Source of the DNA: JBKJVQ01 sp046717125
Lineage (GTDB): Bacteria > Pseudomonadota > Alphaproteobacteria > Rhizobiales > Methyloligellaceae
NCBI GenBank assembly: GCA_046717125.1
Contig: JBKJVQ010000070.1
Location: forward strand, 1-46,960
DNA length: 46,960 nt
Reading direction: 5' to 3'
Shown here one piece after another: positions 1 to 7,880 of the stretch. Both the position numbers and the translations under genes were made by a program. Position 1 is the first letter of the stretch, and every line of letters starts with the position of its first letter. The notes below the pieces were generated by a model. That model was not told the origin of the DNA. It was given only the letters and a program-made list of their open reading frames with translations, and made no database searches.

Positions 1-1159
1 AGATCCAGCTCTTTTGCAGGATTTCGGGCTTGAGCAACAATTCCTCGCGACGCGTGCCCGACTTGTTGAGCAGGATCGAAGGGTAGACGCGCTTTTCCGA
101 CATGCGGCGATCCAGATGGATCTCGCAGTTGCCGGTGCCCTTGAACTCCTCGTAGATCACGTCGTCCATCCGGCTGCCCGTGTCGATGAGCGCGGTGGCG
201 ATGATGGTGAGGGAGCCGCCTTCCTCGATGTTGCGGGCGGCGCCGAAGAAACGCTTCGGCCGCTGCAGGGCGTTGGCGTCGACGCCGCCGGTCAAGACCT
301 TGCCCGACGACGGCACCACCGTGTTGTAGGCGCGGCCGAGCCGCGTGATCGAATCGAGCAGGATGACGACGTCGCGCTTATGCTCGACGAGGCGCTTGGC
401 CTTCTCGATCACCATCTCGGCGACCTGGACGTGGCGTGCCGCCGGCTCGTCGAAAGTCGAGGAGATCACCTCGCCCTTCACCGAGCGCTGCATGTCCGTG
501 ACTTCTTCCGGGCGCTCGTCGATCAGGAGCACGATCAGATAGCACTCGGGGTGATTGGCCGTGACCGCGTGGGCGATGTTCTGCAGGATCACCGTCTTGC
601 CGGTGCGCGGCTGGGCGACGATCAGGCCGCGCTGTCCCTTGCCGAGCGGCGCGACAATGTCGATGACGCGCCCCGTCATGTCCTTCGAACCGGGCTTCGG
701 CGGCGATTCCATCTCCAGCCACTCGTCGGGATAGAGCGGCGTCAGATTGTCGAAGTGGATCTTGTGGCGCTGCGCGTCCGGATCCTCGAAATTGATCGTG
801 TTGACCTTCAGCAGCGCGAAATACCGCTCGCCTTCCTTGGGGCTCCGGATCTGCCCCTCGACCGTGTCGCCGGTCCGAAGACCGAAACGCCTGATCTGCG
901 AGGGCGAGATGTAGATGTCGTCGGGGCCCGGCAGGTAGTTGGCGTCGGGTGAGCGTAAGAAGCCGAACCCATCCTGCAGCACTTCGACGACACCGGTACC
1001 GGTGATGTCGATCTCGCGGTTCGCAAGCTGCTTCAGGATCGCGAACATCAGCTCCTGCTTGCGCATGGTCGAGGCGTTCTCGACCTGCACTTCCTCGGCG
1101 AAGCTGAGCAGCTCGGTCGGCGACTTGGTCTTGAGCTCTTGGAGTTTCATTTCCTGCAT
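1..1159 (-). CDS. rho: Transcription termination factor Rho (3' end beyond window)
   Basis: Rho is the hexameric RNA-dependent ATPase/translocase that ends transcription at Rho-dependent terminators. The minus-strand frame is open to the left edge and gives about 386 of the usual ~420 residues, so only the C-terminal tail is missing. The N-terminus (MQEMKLQELKTKSPTELL) matches alphaproteobacterial Rho. The RNA-binding cold-shock-like domain follows (GFGFLR, YISPSQIRRFGL), then the Walker A segment QPRTGKT near residue 185, LIDERPEEVTD, LLDSITRLGRAYN and the R-loop region GGVDANALQRPKRFFGAARN. I chose the ATG at 1159 because it has a GGAG ten bases upstream and matches family N-termini; the ATG at 1150 is a close alternative. 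It lies downstream of hemE and hemJ on the same strand, a common alphaproteobacterial neighbourhood. The 280 bases upstream hold no gene. Confidence 0.98.
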   Translation of the reverse strand, partial: MQEMKLQELKTKSPTELLSFAEEVQVENASTMRKQELMFAILKQLANREIDITGTGVVEVLQDGFGFLRSPDANYLPGPDDIYISPSQIRRFGLRTGDTVEGQIRSPKEGERYFALLKVNTINFEDPDAQRHKIHFDNLTPLYPDEWLEMESPPKPGSKDMTGRVIDIVAPLGKGQRGLIVAQPRTGKTVILQNIAHAVTANHPECYLIVLLIDERPEEVTDMQRSVKGEVISSTFDEPAARHVQVAEMVIEKAKRLVEHKRDVVILLDSITRLGRAYNTVVPSSGKVLTGGVDANALQRPKRFFGAARNIEEGGSLTIIATALIDTGSRMDDVIYEEFKGTGNCEIHLDRRMSEKRVYPSILLNKSGTRREELLLKPEILQKSWI

Positions 1160-1439
1160 GAGGCAGAGGCTCCGGGATGATCTTTGCGCGTGTCGGGGGA
1201 GGGAGGCTGAAGCGGAGGCCTCGCACGCGGCCTGACTGTCTCGCACGAGTGAAGGGGGGATTTGCCGTTCCGCGAAACGGGACGAGACCGCCGGCGCGCC
1301 GGCTACCGATCCAGAACCGCTTCATTTGCGAATGACCGGGCGGGCGAACGGATCCGTCCGGTAACGAAGGCAGAACCAGCTATATCAGATCGGCGCGGCC
1401 ACGGAAAAGAAAATCTGTGGCGAATTCGGGCGCGACAGT

Positions 1440-1871
1440 TCAGAACGGCTTGACGATCACCAGGATGACGATCGCGATCATCAGGAGCGTCGGCACTTCG
1501 TTGACGATCCTGAAGAACCGCGCATCATGTCGATTGCGGTCCTCGGCGAAGGCGCGCGTGTAACCCGCGAACGCGCCCGTCATGCCGCTCAGCACGAGAA
1601 CCAGCGCAAGCTTGGCATGAAACCAGCCGTCTGCCGCCCAGTCGACGCCGCCGGAAAAGGCGAGATACAGCCCGGCCGCCCAGGCGACGATCATGGCGGG
1701 CGACGCGATGTAGCGCAGGAGCCGGCGTTCCATGACCTTGAAGGTCTCGGACGTGGGCGAACCGAGATTTTCCGCCGCGTGATACACGAATAGGCGCGGC
1801 AGATAGAGCACTGCCGCCATCCAGGCGATGATGGCGATCACATGCAGCGCCTTGATCCAAAGGTAGAGCAT
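1440..1871 (-). CDS. hemJ: Protoporphyrinogen IX oxidase HemJ
   Basis: The 143-residue product is a small membrane protein of the HemJ (UPF0093) family. HemJ performs the six-electron oxidation of protoporphyrinogen IX to protoporphyrin IX in bacteria lacking HemY or HemG. The sequence shows four hydrophobic segments (about residues 5-25, 52-72, 84-102 and 125-142). An early conserved histidine sits in LYLWIKALHVIAIIAWMA (His10), the family's proposed haem ligand region, and PRLFVYH follows the first helix. It ends with a charged residue just after the last helix (VIVKPF). Its neighbour hemE acts two steps earlier in the same pathway, which supports the assignment and suggests co-transcription, since the two are 54 bases apart. 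Length is normal for the family. Confidence 0.93.
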   Translation of the reverse strand: MLYLWIKALHVIAIIAWMAAVLYLPRLFVYHAAENLGSPTSETFKVMERRLLRYIASPAMIVAWAAGLYLAFSGGVDWAADGWFHAKLALVLVLSGMTGAFAGYTRAFAEDRNRHDARFFRIVNEVPTLLMIAIVILVIVKPF

Positions 1872-1925
1872 CGGACTTGTCTCGACCGCGCAGCAGAATC
1901 AAGACCCGCTACACGATTCGCAGCC

Positions 1926-2975
1926 TTATGTCCGGCCCTGCACGCGCGCCACGAGCTCGGCCACATGATCGGGCGGCGTCTCGGGCACGATGCCGTGGCC
2001 GAGATTAAACACGAAGGGTCCGTCGGCCAGTGCTTCCAGAATCCTGTCGACACGCCGACGCATAGCATCGCCACCGGCGACAAGAAGCAGCGGATCGAGA
2101 TTGCCCTGCACCGGCAAACGCGTCTGCAATCCGGCCATCGTTTCGAGCGGCATGGCGGTACCGCAGCCGATAGCATCGGCGCCGGCTTCCGCCGCATAGT
2201 TCGCCGCCAGCGCATCAGCGCCGCGTGGAAAGCCGATGATCGGCACATCCGGATGGGCGGCGCGCACACGATCTGCGATCGCGCGCATCGGCGCGACGCA
2301 CCAGCGTGCGAACTGGTCGTCGGGCAGCGATCCGGCCCAGCTGTCGAATATCTGCACGGCCTCCGCGCCCGCCTCGATTTGCGCGATCAGATGCGCGGCC
2401 GACGCCTCGACCAGAATGTCGATCAGGCGCTGCATCGTCTGAGGGTCCCGATAGGCAAGCTTGCGCGTGTCGGCCTGGTCCGGAGACCCTCGGCCCCCGA
2501 CCATATAGGTCGCCACCGTCCAGGGCGCGCCGCAGAAACCGATCAGGGCCGTCCCGTCGGGAAGTGCTGCGCGGGTGCGCGAGATCGCCTCGTAGACCGG
2601 CGTGAGCCGTTCCGTCAGGCCGTCCGGCTTTAGCCCGGCAATGCCCGTCCCATCCGTGACCGGCTCCAGCACCGGGCCTTCGCCCTCACGGAAATCGAGT
2701 GCCTGGCCAAGCGCATGCGGCACAACGAGGATGTCGCAGAAGATGATCGCGGCATCTAAACCGAACCTGCGAATCGGCTGCAGCGTCACCTCGCAGGCGT
2801 TAACCGGATCGTAGCAAAGGTTAAGGAAACTTCCGGCCCGGGCGCGCACTTCCCGGTATTCCGGCAGATAGCGACCGGCCTGGCGCATCAGCCAGATCGG
2901 CGGCCGCTTGGCCTGCTCGCCGTGCAGCGTTCGCACAAGGCCGGACGCATGCTCCACCGGCAAAGAAGAAAACAT
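1926..2975 (-). CDS. hemE: Uroporphyrinogen decarboxylase
   Basis: HemE removes four carboxyl groups from uroporphyrinogen III to give coproporphyrinogen III in cytoplasmic haem synthesis. The 349-residue protein carries the family signature RPPIWLMRQAGRYLPEYR at residues 24-41. The catalytic aspartate lies in IIFCDI (Asp81, equivalent to Asp86 of the human enzyme). The second signature, GFCGAPWTVATYM, is also present, and the C-terminus contains NLGHGI. The ATG at 2975 has a GGGAA-type ribosome site upstream. The gene reads away from the gene-free segment 2976-3365. hemE is one of the two genes that flank the replication origin in Caulobacter and Rickettsia, the other being a DUF299 gene that here starts at 3366. 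It is probably first in a hemE-hemJ-rho unit. Confidence 0.98.
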   Translation of the reverse strand: MFSSLPVEHASGLVRTLHGEQAKRPPIWLMRQAGRYLPEYREVRARAGSFLNLCYDPVNACEVTLQPIRRFGLDAAIIFCDILVVPHALGQALDFREGEGPVLEPVTDGTGIAGLKPDGLTERLTPVYEAISRTRAALPDGTALIGFCGAPWTVATYMVGGRGSPDQADTRKLAYRDPQTMQRLIDILVEASAAHLIAQIEAGAEAVQIFDSWAGSLPDDQFARWCVAPMRAIADRVRAAHPDVPIIGFPRGADALAANYAAEAGADAIGCGTAMPLETMAGLQTRLPVQGNLDPLLLVAGGDAMRRRVDRILEALADGPFVFNLGHGIVPETPPDHVAELVARVQGRT

Positions 2976-3365
2976 TCAAAGAATTCCCTTAAGGGTATTT
3001 CTGATTCTTCTGGGGACTGGATAGCGGACATTCGCAACCGTCTCCAGACGATCAACAGGATGGGTTGCCGGCCCGCGCGTGTTCCGGCGACTTTCGCCCG
3101 TCCTGTGGACAGGCCCGGCGGATGAGGGATGCTCCTCGTTCCACCGGCTCAATTTTAGGCGCGCCCGGAGGATGTGGGCGGAGACTGAACGGGACGCGGT
3201 CCAGTATGCGGATGAACGATCGCGCTTGACGGCCTCGCGCCCAACTAGGCGATTTATCCCCGAACGCGAATCTGTGCGCGAATCGGCGCATGACGGAGCC
3301 TGGCGCGGGGATAAGCGGCGCCTCAGCGGGCTGGCCTAGGGACAAGCGCCGGTTTATCCAGAGCC
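2976..3365. other. Candidate chromosomal replication origin (oriC)
   Basis: This is a 390-base gene-free segment between divergent hemE and the DUF299 gene, the arrangement that flanks oriC in Caulobacter and Rickettsia. It contains sites resembling the DnaA box TTATCCACA. TTATCCCCG occurs at 3254-3262 on the plus strand and again, inverted, at 3306-3314. TTATCCAGA (8 of 9) lies at 3354-3362, abutting the downstream start codon. CTGTCCACA (7 of 9) is on the minus strand at 3104-3112. Next to hemE there is a relatively AT-rich stretch (about 2968-3012) with the palindrome CCCTTAAGGG at 2986-2995, which could be the unwinding element. Three GANTC methylation sites are present (3003, 3268, 3280). 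Gene orientation diverges from this point. The assignment rests on synteny and box clustering; strand skew was not computed. Confidence 0.72.
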
Positions 3366-4205
3366 ATGTCCACCGACGAGCCGCGCCATTTCCACCTGCA
3401 TCTTCTCTCCGATGCGACCGGAGAGACGCTGTCGGCGATCGCGCGGGCGGCGTCGGTTCAATATGCGCGTATCCGCCCGATCGAACACGTCCACCCGCTG
3501 ATTCGTTCCAGGCGGCAGCTGCAGGCAGCTCTGAATGCGGTCGAAGCTTCGCGAGGGATTGTGCTTTATACCATCGTCAATCCGGAACTCGTGACCATGC
3601 TGGAAGACGCATGCCGCCGGCTGAGCGTCCCGTGTGTCGCCCCGCTCGCGAACGTCATGGCGTTGTTCGGCTCGCATCTCGGGACTTCGACGACGCCGAC
3701 CGTTGCGGGACAGCATGCGCTGGACGCCGAATATTTCCGGCGCATCGAGGCGGTCGGCTTCTCCATGATGCATGACGACGGACGTCTACCCGACAAGATC
3801 GACAATGCCGACATCGTCATCCTCGGTGTGAGCCGCACATCCAAGACGCCCACCGCGATCTATCTCGCCAATAAGGGATACAAAGCCGCCAATCTGCCGC
3901 TTGTAACCGGTCTGCCATTGCCGCCGGCGCTGGAAGAGCCGACCTCAGCGTTGATCGTCGGCCTGGTCGCAAGCCCCGAACGCATCGCGCAGGTGCGGCG
4001 TAACCGGCTGCGCGACATGGGCGATTGCGGACTGAAAGACTATGTCGATCTCGAATATATCACAGCGGAGATCGCCTGGACGCGGCGGCTCTTCGCCCGC
4101 CATGACTGGCCGATCATCGACGTGACGCGTCGCTCGATCGAGGAGACTGCTGCCGAGATCATCAAGCTGCGTCACGACCAGGTGGCCGGGCGGACCAAAT
4201 CATGA
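3366..4205 (+). CDS. Pyruvate, phosphate dikinase regulatory protein (DUF299)
   Basis: This 279-residue protein belongs to the DUF299/PPSR family, bifunctional ADP-dependent kinases and Pi-dependent pyrophosphorylases that switch pyruvate phosphate dikinase (or PEP synthetase) off and on by threonine phosphorylation. The nucleotide-binding loop GVSRTSKTP is at residues 154-162, after the N-terminal HLLSDATGET motif. ANKGYKAANLPLV and the C-terminal RRLFARHDWPIIDVTRRSIEETAAEII segment are typical of the family. It corresponds to the RP001 gene that flanks the Rickettsia and Caulobacter origins. The stop overlaps the maf start by four bases (ATGA), so it heads a maf-aroE-coaE-dnaQ unit. No clear ribosome site precedes its ATG, and a DnaA-box-like site sits immediately upstream. 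Whether the target here is PpdK or PpsA cannot be decided from this window. Confidence 0.92.
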   Translation: MSTDEPRHFHLHLLSDATGETLSAIARAASVQYARIRPIEHVHPLIRSRRQLQAALNAVEASRGIVLYTIVNPELVTMLEDACRRLSVPCVAPLANVMALFGSHLGTSTTPTVAGQHALDAEYFRRIEAVGFSMMHDDGRLPDKIDNADIVILGVSRTSKTPTAIYLANKGYKAANLPLVTGLPLPPALEEPTSALIVGLVASPERIAQVRRNRLRDMGDCGLKDYVDLEYITAEIAWTRRLFARHDWPIIDVTRRSIEETAAEIIKLRHDQVAGRTKS

Positions 4206-4819
4206 CCGATGCGTCCTTTCCCCAGACGCATATGCGGCTTGTGCTGGCTTCCGCATCGCCTGCGCGCGCCGCTATCCTGAATCATGCGGGACTTGCGTTC
4301 GATATCCGACCGGCGGATCTGGACGAGGCCGCGATCCGGGCGGCGGTAAACTCGGACCTCGACGCCGCCGACGTCGCCGAAATCCTCGCCCGCGCCAAGG
4401 CGGAAGCCTTATCGGCCGATCCGTCTTGCCTCGTCATCGGCGCCGATCAGACGCTCGAGATTGATGACGCTATCCTGGCCAAGCCGAAAGACATGGAAGA
4501 GGCGCGCCGGCAGTTGCTCGCGCTGTCCGGCCGGACGCATGCGCTGCATTCGGCGGTCGCGCTGGCGCGCGAGGGCGAGACCATCTGGGCCGATACGCAG
4601 CAAGCCCGGCTGACGATGCGCAAGCTCGACCCGGCCTTTATCGGCAAATATCTCGCGCGTTGCGGCGAGCCTGCGCTGGGCAGCGTCGGTGCCTACCAGC
4701 TTGAAGGGCTCGGCGCGCATCTGTTCGAGAAGATCGAGGGCGACTTCTTCACCATTCTCGGCCTGCCGCTGATGCCACTTCTGGCGGCGCTGCGCCGCGA
4801 AGGCGCGATTGAAGGATAG
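4202..4819 (+). CDS. maf: Maf-family nucleotide pyrophosphatase
   Basis: Maf proteins hydrolyse non-canonical or excess nucleoside triphosphates to monophosphates and are linked to nucleotide-pool sanitation and cell division. The 205-residue product starts the fold with LVLASASPARAAIL (residues 14-26), close to the family's LASxSPRR signature. It has the metal-binding/catalytic region VIGADQTLE and, later, GSVGAYQLEGLGAHLFEKIEGDFFTILGLPL, the usual C-terminal substrate loop. The canonical double arginine after SP is replaced by Ala-Arg here, which is seen in the YceF-like branch, so the substrate (m7GTP-like versus dTTP/UTP) is uncertain. It is translationally coupled to ppsR by a four-base overlap and followed five bases later by aroE. 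Confidence 0.93.
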   Translation: MTDASFPQTHMRLVLASASPARAAILNHAGLAFDIRPADLDEAAIRAAVNSDLDAADVAEILARAKAEALSADPSCLVIGADQTLEIDDAILAKPKDMEEARRQLLALSGRTHALHSAVALAREGETIWADTQQARLTMRKLDPAFIGKYLARCGEPALGSVGAYQLEGLGAHLFEKIEGDFFTILGLPLMPLLAALRREGAIEG

Positions 4820-4824
4820 GGCTG

Positions 4825-5649
4825 TTGCGCAACGCCTGCGTCATCGGCGATCCGGTCGCCCATTCAAGATCGCCCCTGATCCATAACTGGTGGCTGGACG
4901 AATACGGGATCGACGGCGCATACGGAAAGGAGCGCGTGACCGTCGCGGCGCTGCCCGGTTTTGTGGCGGCGCTCGGCGATCCATATGTCGGCTGCAATGT
5001 GACCGTGCCCCACAAGGAGCAAGCGCTCGCGCTGGCCGACGAGGCCGACGATGCAGCGCGGGCGATCGGTGCGGCGAACACACTCTGGCGCCGCGATGGA
5101 GCGATCGTTGCGGCCAACACCGACGCGCACGGATTTTCCGCGCATCTTGAGCAGACCGTGCCTGACTGGCGGCGGGATCTGCCCGTGACGGTCATCGGCG
5201 CGGGCGGCGCTGCGCGGGCGATCGTCTTCGCCCTGATCGGCGCAGGCGTGCCGCAGATCAGGGTTGCGAACCGGTCCCTGTCGCGCGCGAAGGCGCTGGC
5301 GACTTCGTTCGGGCCGCGCGTCCGGCCGATACCGTGGGAGCGGCGCGGCAAGGCGATGGAGGGAGCCGGTCTCCTTGTCAACGCAACCACGCTCGGGATG
5401 CAGGGCGCTCCGAAACTCGACCTGAAGCTCGACGCCCTGCCCGCCTTTGCTGTCGTGTACGACATTGTCTATGCGCCGCTGACCACCCACCTCCTCGCGC
5501 GCGCCGAGGCCCGTCACAACCCGGTCGTCGACGGGCTTGGCATGCTGCTGCATCAGGCCGCGCCCGCCTTCGAGCGCTTCTTCGGAATCATGCCGGAGGT
5601 AACACCGGCCCTTCGCGCGCGCCTCGTGCAGAGCGTCGAGGCTTCCTGA
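4825..5649 (+). CDS. aroE: Shikimate dehydrogenase
   Basis: AroE reduces 3-dehydroshikimate to shikimate with NADPH in aromatic amino acid synthesis. The 274-residue protein has the substrate-binding motif SRSPLIHN (residues 14-21), the catalytic lysine in NVTVPHKE (Lys64) and the catalytic aspartate in AANTDAHGF (Asp100). The NADP-binding glycine motif GAGGAAR is at 125-131, followed by NATTLGM and the C-terminal DGLGMLLHQAAPAFERFFG. The start is a TTG at 4825, chosen because it directly precedes the conserved RNACVIGDPVAHSRSP and has an AGGA upstream; no in-frame ATG is available nearby. It lies five bases after maf and its stop overlaps the coaE start by one base (TGATG), indicating an operon. 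Confidence 0.96.
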   Translation: MRNACVIGDPVAHSRSPLIHNWWLDEYGIDGAYGKERVTVAALPGFVAALGDPYVGCNVTVPHKEQALALADEADDAARAIGAANTLWRRDGAIVAANTDAHGFSAHLEQTVPDWRRDLPVTVIGAGGAARAIVFALIGAGVPQIRVANRSLSRAKALATSFGPRVRPIPWERRGKAMEGAGLLVNATTLGMQGAPKLDLKLDALPAFAVVYDIVYAPLTTHLLARAEARHNPVVDGLGMLLHQAAPAFERFFGIMPEVTPALRARLVQSVEAS

Positions 5650-6278
5650 TGCGCATTGTCGGCCTGACAGGTTCGATCGCGAGCGGAAAGTCCACGGTCG
5701 CATCTATGTTGAGGGCGCGGGGGGTTCCGGTGTTCGACGCCGACGAGACCGTGCATCTCCTCTATGCCGGCGCGGCTGCGACAAAGATCGAGGCGGCGTT
5801 CCCCGGTACCGTCAAGGCGGGAAAGGTCGACCGCGACGCGCTCGCGAGGCGCGTCCTCGGCGACGCTGAGGCGCTGGCGCGGCTCGAAGCGATCGTGCAT
5901 CCGCTGGTCAGATCGGCGCGGAAGTCGTTTCTCGAGCGCGCGAAGCGGGACGGCGCAGAGATCGCCGTGCTCGAAATCCCGCTCCTGTTCGAAACCGGTG
6001 CGGAGAACGAGGCCGATGCTGTGGTGGTGGCGAGCGCGCCGGAAGCGACGCTCAGATCGCGCGCATTGACCCGGCCGAGCATGACTGAAGAGAAGCTCGC
6101 TTCTATCCTGAAGCGTCAGACCCCCGACGCCGAGAAGCGCGCCCGGGCCGACTTTGTTGTGGATACGTCGGGCGCACTGGACGAGACGGAGCGCCAGGTG
6201 GATAGACTGATCGAGTCCTTAGCCCGATTCGATCCGCGCAAGGAACGACGTCAAACCGAGGAGCGGGACGGAACATAG
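5649..6278 (+). CDS. coaE: Dephospho-CoA kinase
   Basis: CoaE phosphorylates the 3'-hydroxyl of dephospho-CoA, the last step of coenzyme A synthesis. The 209-residue protein begins MRIVGLTGSIASGKST, with the P-loop GSIASGKST at residues 8-16. It continues with DADETVHLLY (substrate loop) and IVHPLVR, then EIPLLFETGAE, all typical of the family. The ATG at 5649 was preferred over upstream in-frame codons because the family's N-terminus starts exactly here and the ATG overlaps the aroE stop. Its own stop overlaps the GTG start of dnaQ by one base. The pathway's first enzyme, pantothenate kinase, is also in this window at 34375. Confidence 0.96.
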   Translation: MRIVGLTGSIASGKSTVASMLRARGVPVFDADETVHLLYAGAAATKIEAAFPGTVKAGKVDRDALARRVLGDAEALARLEAIVHPLVRSARKSFLERAKRDGAEIAVLEIPLLFETGAENEADAVVVASAPEATLRSRALTRPSMTEEKLASILKRQTPDAEKRARADFVVDTSGALDETERQVDRLIESLARFDPRKERRQTEERDGT

Positions 6279-6967
6279 TGCGCGAGATCGTGCTCGACAC
6301 CGAAACGACGGGGCTCGACCCGGCCGACGGCCACCGCATCGTCGAGATCGGCTGCGTCGAGCTGTTCAATACCGTGCCGACCGGCAAGGTATTCCATCGC
6401 TGGCTCAATCCCGACCGCGACGTCCCGGAAGGCGCTGCGGCCGTGCATGGGCTGACGGCCAGCTTCCTCGCCGACAAGCCCCGCTTCGCCGACATCGCCT
6501 CCGACCTCGACAATTTTATCGGCGATGCCTGCATCGTCGCCCACAATGCGGGTTTCGATCTCGCCTTCCTCAATGCCGAGCGCGTGCGCATTGGCCTGCC
6601 GGCGATCGGGGAAGACAGAATCTGCGACACGCTCGCGATGGCGCGAAAGAAATTTCCCGGTGCGGCGAATTCCCTCGATGCTCTTTGCCGACGCTTCGCG
6701 ATCGACCTGTCCGAGCGCGGCAAGCATGGCGCGCTGCTCGACTGCAAACTGCTCGCGTCGGTCTATATCGAGTTGCGCGGCGGCCAGCAGGCGCGGCTGC
6801 AGCTTGCGCAGGATATCGTCATCGTCGCGAGCGGCGCGGCGCGCGTATCCGCGCCGGCGCGTCCCGTTCCGCTTCCCTCGCGCCTCAGCGCCGCGGAGAT
6901 CGCCGCGCATCGGGTCTTTGTCGCGTCGCTTGGCGAAAGGGCCATCTGGCTCCGCTATGCGAGTTAA
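6278..6967 (+). CDS. dnaQ: DNA polymerase III epsilon subunit (3'-5' proofreading exonuclease)
   Basis: The 229-residue product is the proofreading exonuclease of the replicative polymerase core. It carries Exo I (DTETTGLDP, Asp7 and Glu9), Exo II (HNAGFDLAFLN, Asp94) and Exo III-epsilon (KHGALLDCKLLA, His150 and Asp155), that is, a complete DEDDh active site. The start is a GTG overlapping the coaE stop, fixed by the family N-terminus (REIVLDTETTG). Downstream of the exonuclease domain a short linker leads to the C-terminal tail expected to contact the alpha subunit. It is the last gene of the ppsR-maf-aroE-coaE-dnaQ unit and ends nine bases from the convergent secB, with no obvious intrinsic terminator between them. 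Confidence 0.96.
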   Translation: MREIVLDTETTGLDPADGHRIVEIGCVELFNTVPTGKVFHRWLNPDRDVPEGAAAVHGLTASFLADKPRFADIASDLDNFIGDACIVAHNAGFDLAFLNAERVRIGLPAIGEDRICDTLAMARKKFPGAANSLDALCRRFAIDLSERGKHGALLDCKLLASVYIELRGGQQARLQLAQDIVIVASGAARVSAPARPVPLPSRLSAAEIAAHRVFVASLGERAIWLRYAS

Positions 6968-6976
6968 GCGTGCGGC

Positions 6977-7480
6977 CTAATTCTTCGGCACGTCGGCCGC
7001 GGCCTGCTTCTGCGCCTCGCGAATGTTGCGCGTGTAAAGGGCAGCAAAATCGATCGGGTCCAGCATGAGCGGCGCAAAGCCGCCGTCCCGTGTTACGTCG
7101 GCGACGATGCGGCGCAAAAACGGAAACAGAACGATCGGGCAGTCCACGAACAGGACCGGCTGGATCATGTTCTCCGGCACACCCTTGATGCGGAACGCGC
7201 CGCAATAGACGCATTCGATATTGTAGATGATGCCGGAATCATTGGTCGCGCCTGCTTCGAACAGGAGCTGGACCTCGTAAACGTCCTCGCCCTTGCGACC
7301 CGCGTTGACGTTGACGTTGACCTTGAGCTGCGGGTTCTCGCCCGGCCCCTGCATGGAGCGCGGCGCGTTCGGATTCTCGAACGACAGATCCCGAACATAC
7401 TGGCCGAGAACGCTGAGCTGGGGCCCCGCCTGGTCCGCCTGCGCGCCGCCATTGCCCGGTTCTGCTTTGTCGTCCGCCAT
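6977..7480 (-). CDS. secB: Protein-export chaperone SecB
   Basis: SecB is the tetrameric cytosolic chaperone that keeps precursors unfolded and hands them to SecA. The 167-residue protein has the family's LSVLGQYVRDLSFENPNAP opening, then VNVNAG, YEVQLLFEAGA, YCGAFRI and CPIVLFPFLRRIVADVTRDGGFAPLMLDPIDF, which covers the whole domain. The start at 7480 (MADDKAEP) is preferred to a longer frame from 7498, because the extra six residues are unlike SecB and overlap the edge of a dispersed repeat. The acidic N-terminal tail is typical of alphaproteobacterial SecB. It is convergent with dnaQ and divergent from the Tim44-like gene. Confidence 0.97.
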   Translation of the reverse strand: MADDKAEPGNGGAQADQAGPQLSVLGQYVRDLSFENPNAPRSMQGPGENPQLKVNVNVNAGRKGEDVYEVQLLFEAGATNDSGIIYNIECVYCGAFRIKGVPENMIQPVLFVDCPIVLFPFLRRIVADVTRDGGFAPLMLDPIDFAALYTRNIREAQKQAAADVPKN

Positions 7481-7880
7481 GTCGATCCGCCATCCCATGG
7501 ATCACGATGACTTCGGATGGAATCAATCCGAAGTCATGAAGGTGATCGGTTTCAAAGGTTAGAGCATGGTGTCATCCGAAAACCACCGCACACTCGAAAT
7601 CAAGTCCGGGGCAGGTTTTGTCCGCATCATGCTCTTGCGCCATGAGCGCGGGGCATCGGCTAGCATGCAAGTCGCGAAACGCGCAACGGTCGCGACGATC
7701 CCCACTCGGCTTATTGCCGGTTGGCTTGACGCACCCTATGTCCTAGATTGAGAGGGAATCCGGGCCGCTGTCCGGCGTCGCCGGGCTTCGGTCCCGCCGA
7801 CAGGTCATCGGGGCGGAACAGAGTCCTCCGAAGACGGTTCGACAAGCAGCCTTTGGCCCTTGCGGGCGGATGGACGATTC
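7481..7880. other. Gene-free region between divergent secB and the Tim44-like gene
   Basis: About 400 bases hold no supported gene. The left part (7500-7636) is copy 1 of the dispersed repeat. The right part should contain the promoter of the Tim44-like gene; a CTTGAC (7725-7730) resembles an alphaproteobacterial -35 element, but I could not pair it with a convincing -10. Short open frames here (for example 7566-7751) have no recognisable content and partly overlap the repeat. Confidence 0.5.
7500..7636 (-). repeat. Dispersed palindromic repeat, copy 1
   Basis: Read on the minus strand this segment aligns with 25240-25347 on the plus strand. Shared blocks, in order, are AGCATGATGC/GGCATGATGC, GGTTTTCGGAT, CATGCTC, the GATCAC element and the final GTGATC. 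The 3' part folds as a long hairpin: outer arms GATCAC and GTGATC, inner arms ATGACTTCGGAT and ATCCGAAGTCAT with a seven-base loop. The inner arms differ from copy 2 but remain perfectly self-complementary. The insert between the first blocks is about 30 bases longer here than in copy 2. It has the look of the interspersed palindromic elements common in Hyphomicrobiales genomes. Confidence 0.85.

Noticed and set aside
14..952. 312-codon plus-strand frame opposite rho
   Set aside because: It is exactly antisense to the Rho coding sequence, has no recognisable domain, and its arginine/aspartate-rich composition is what GC-rich antisense frames give.
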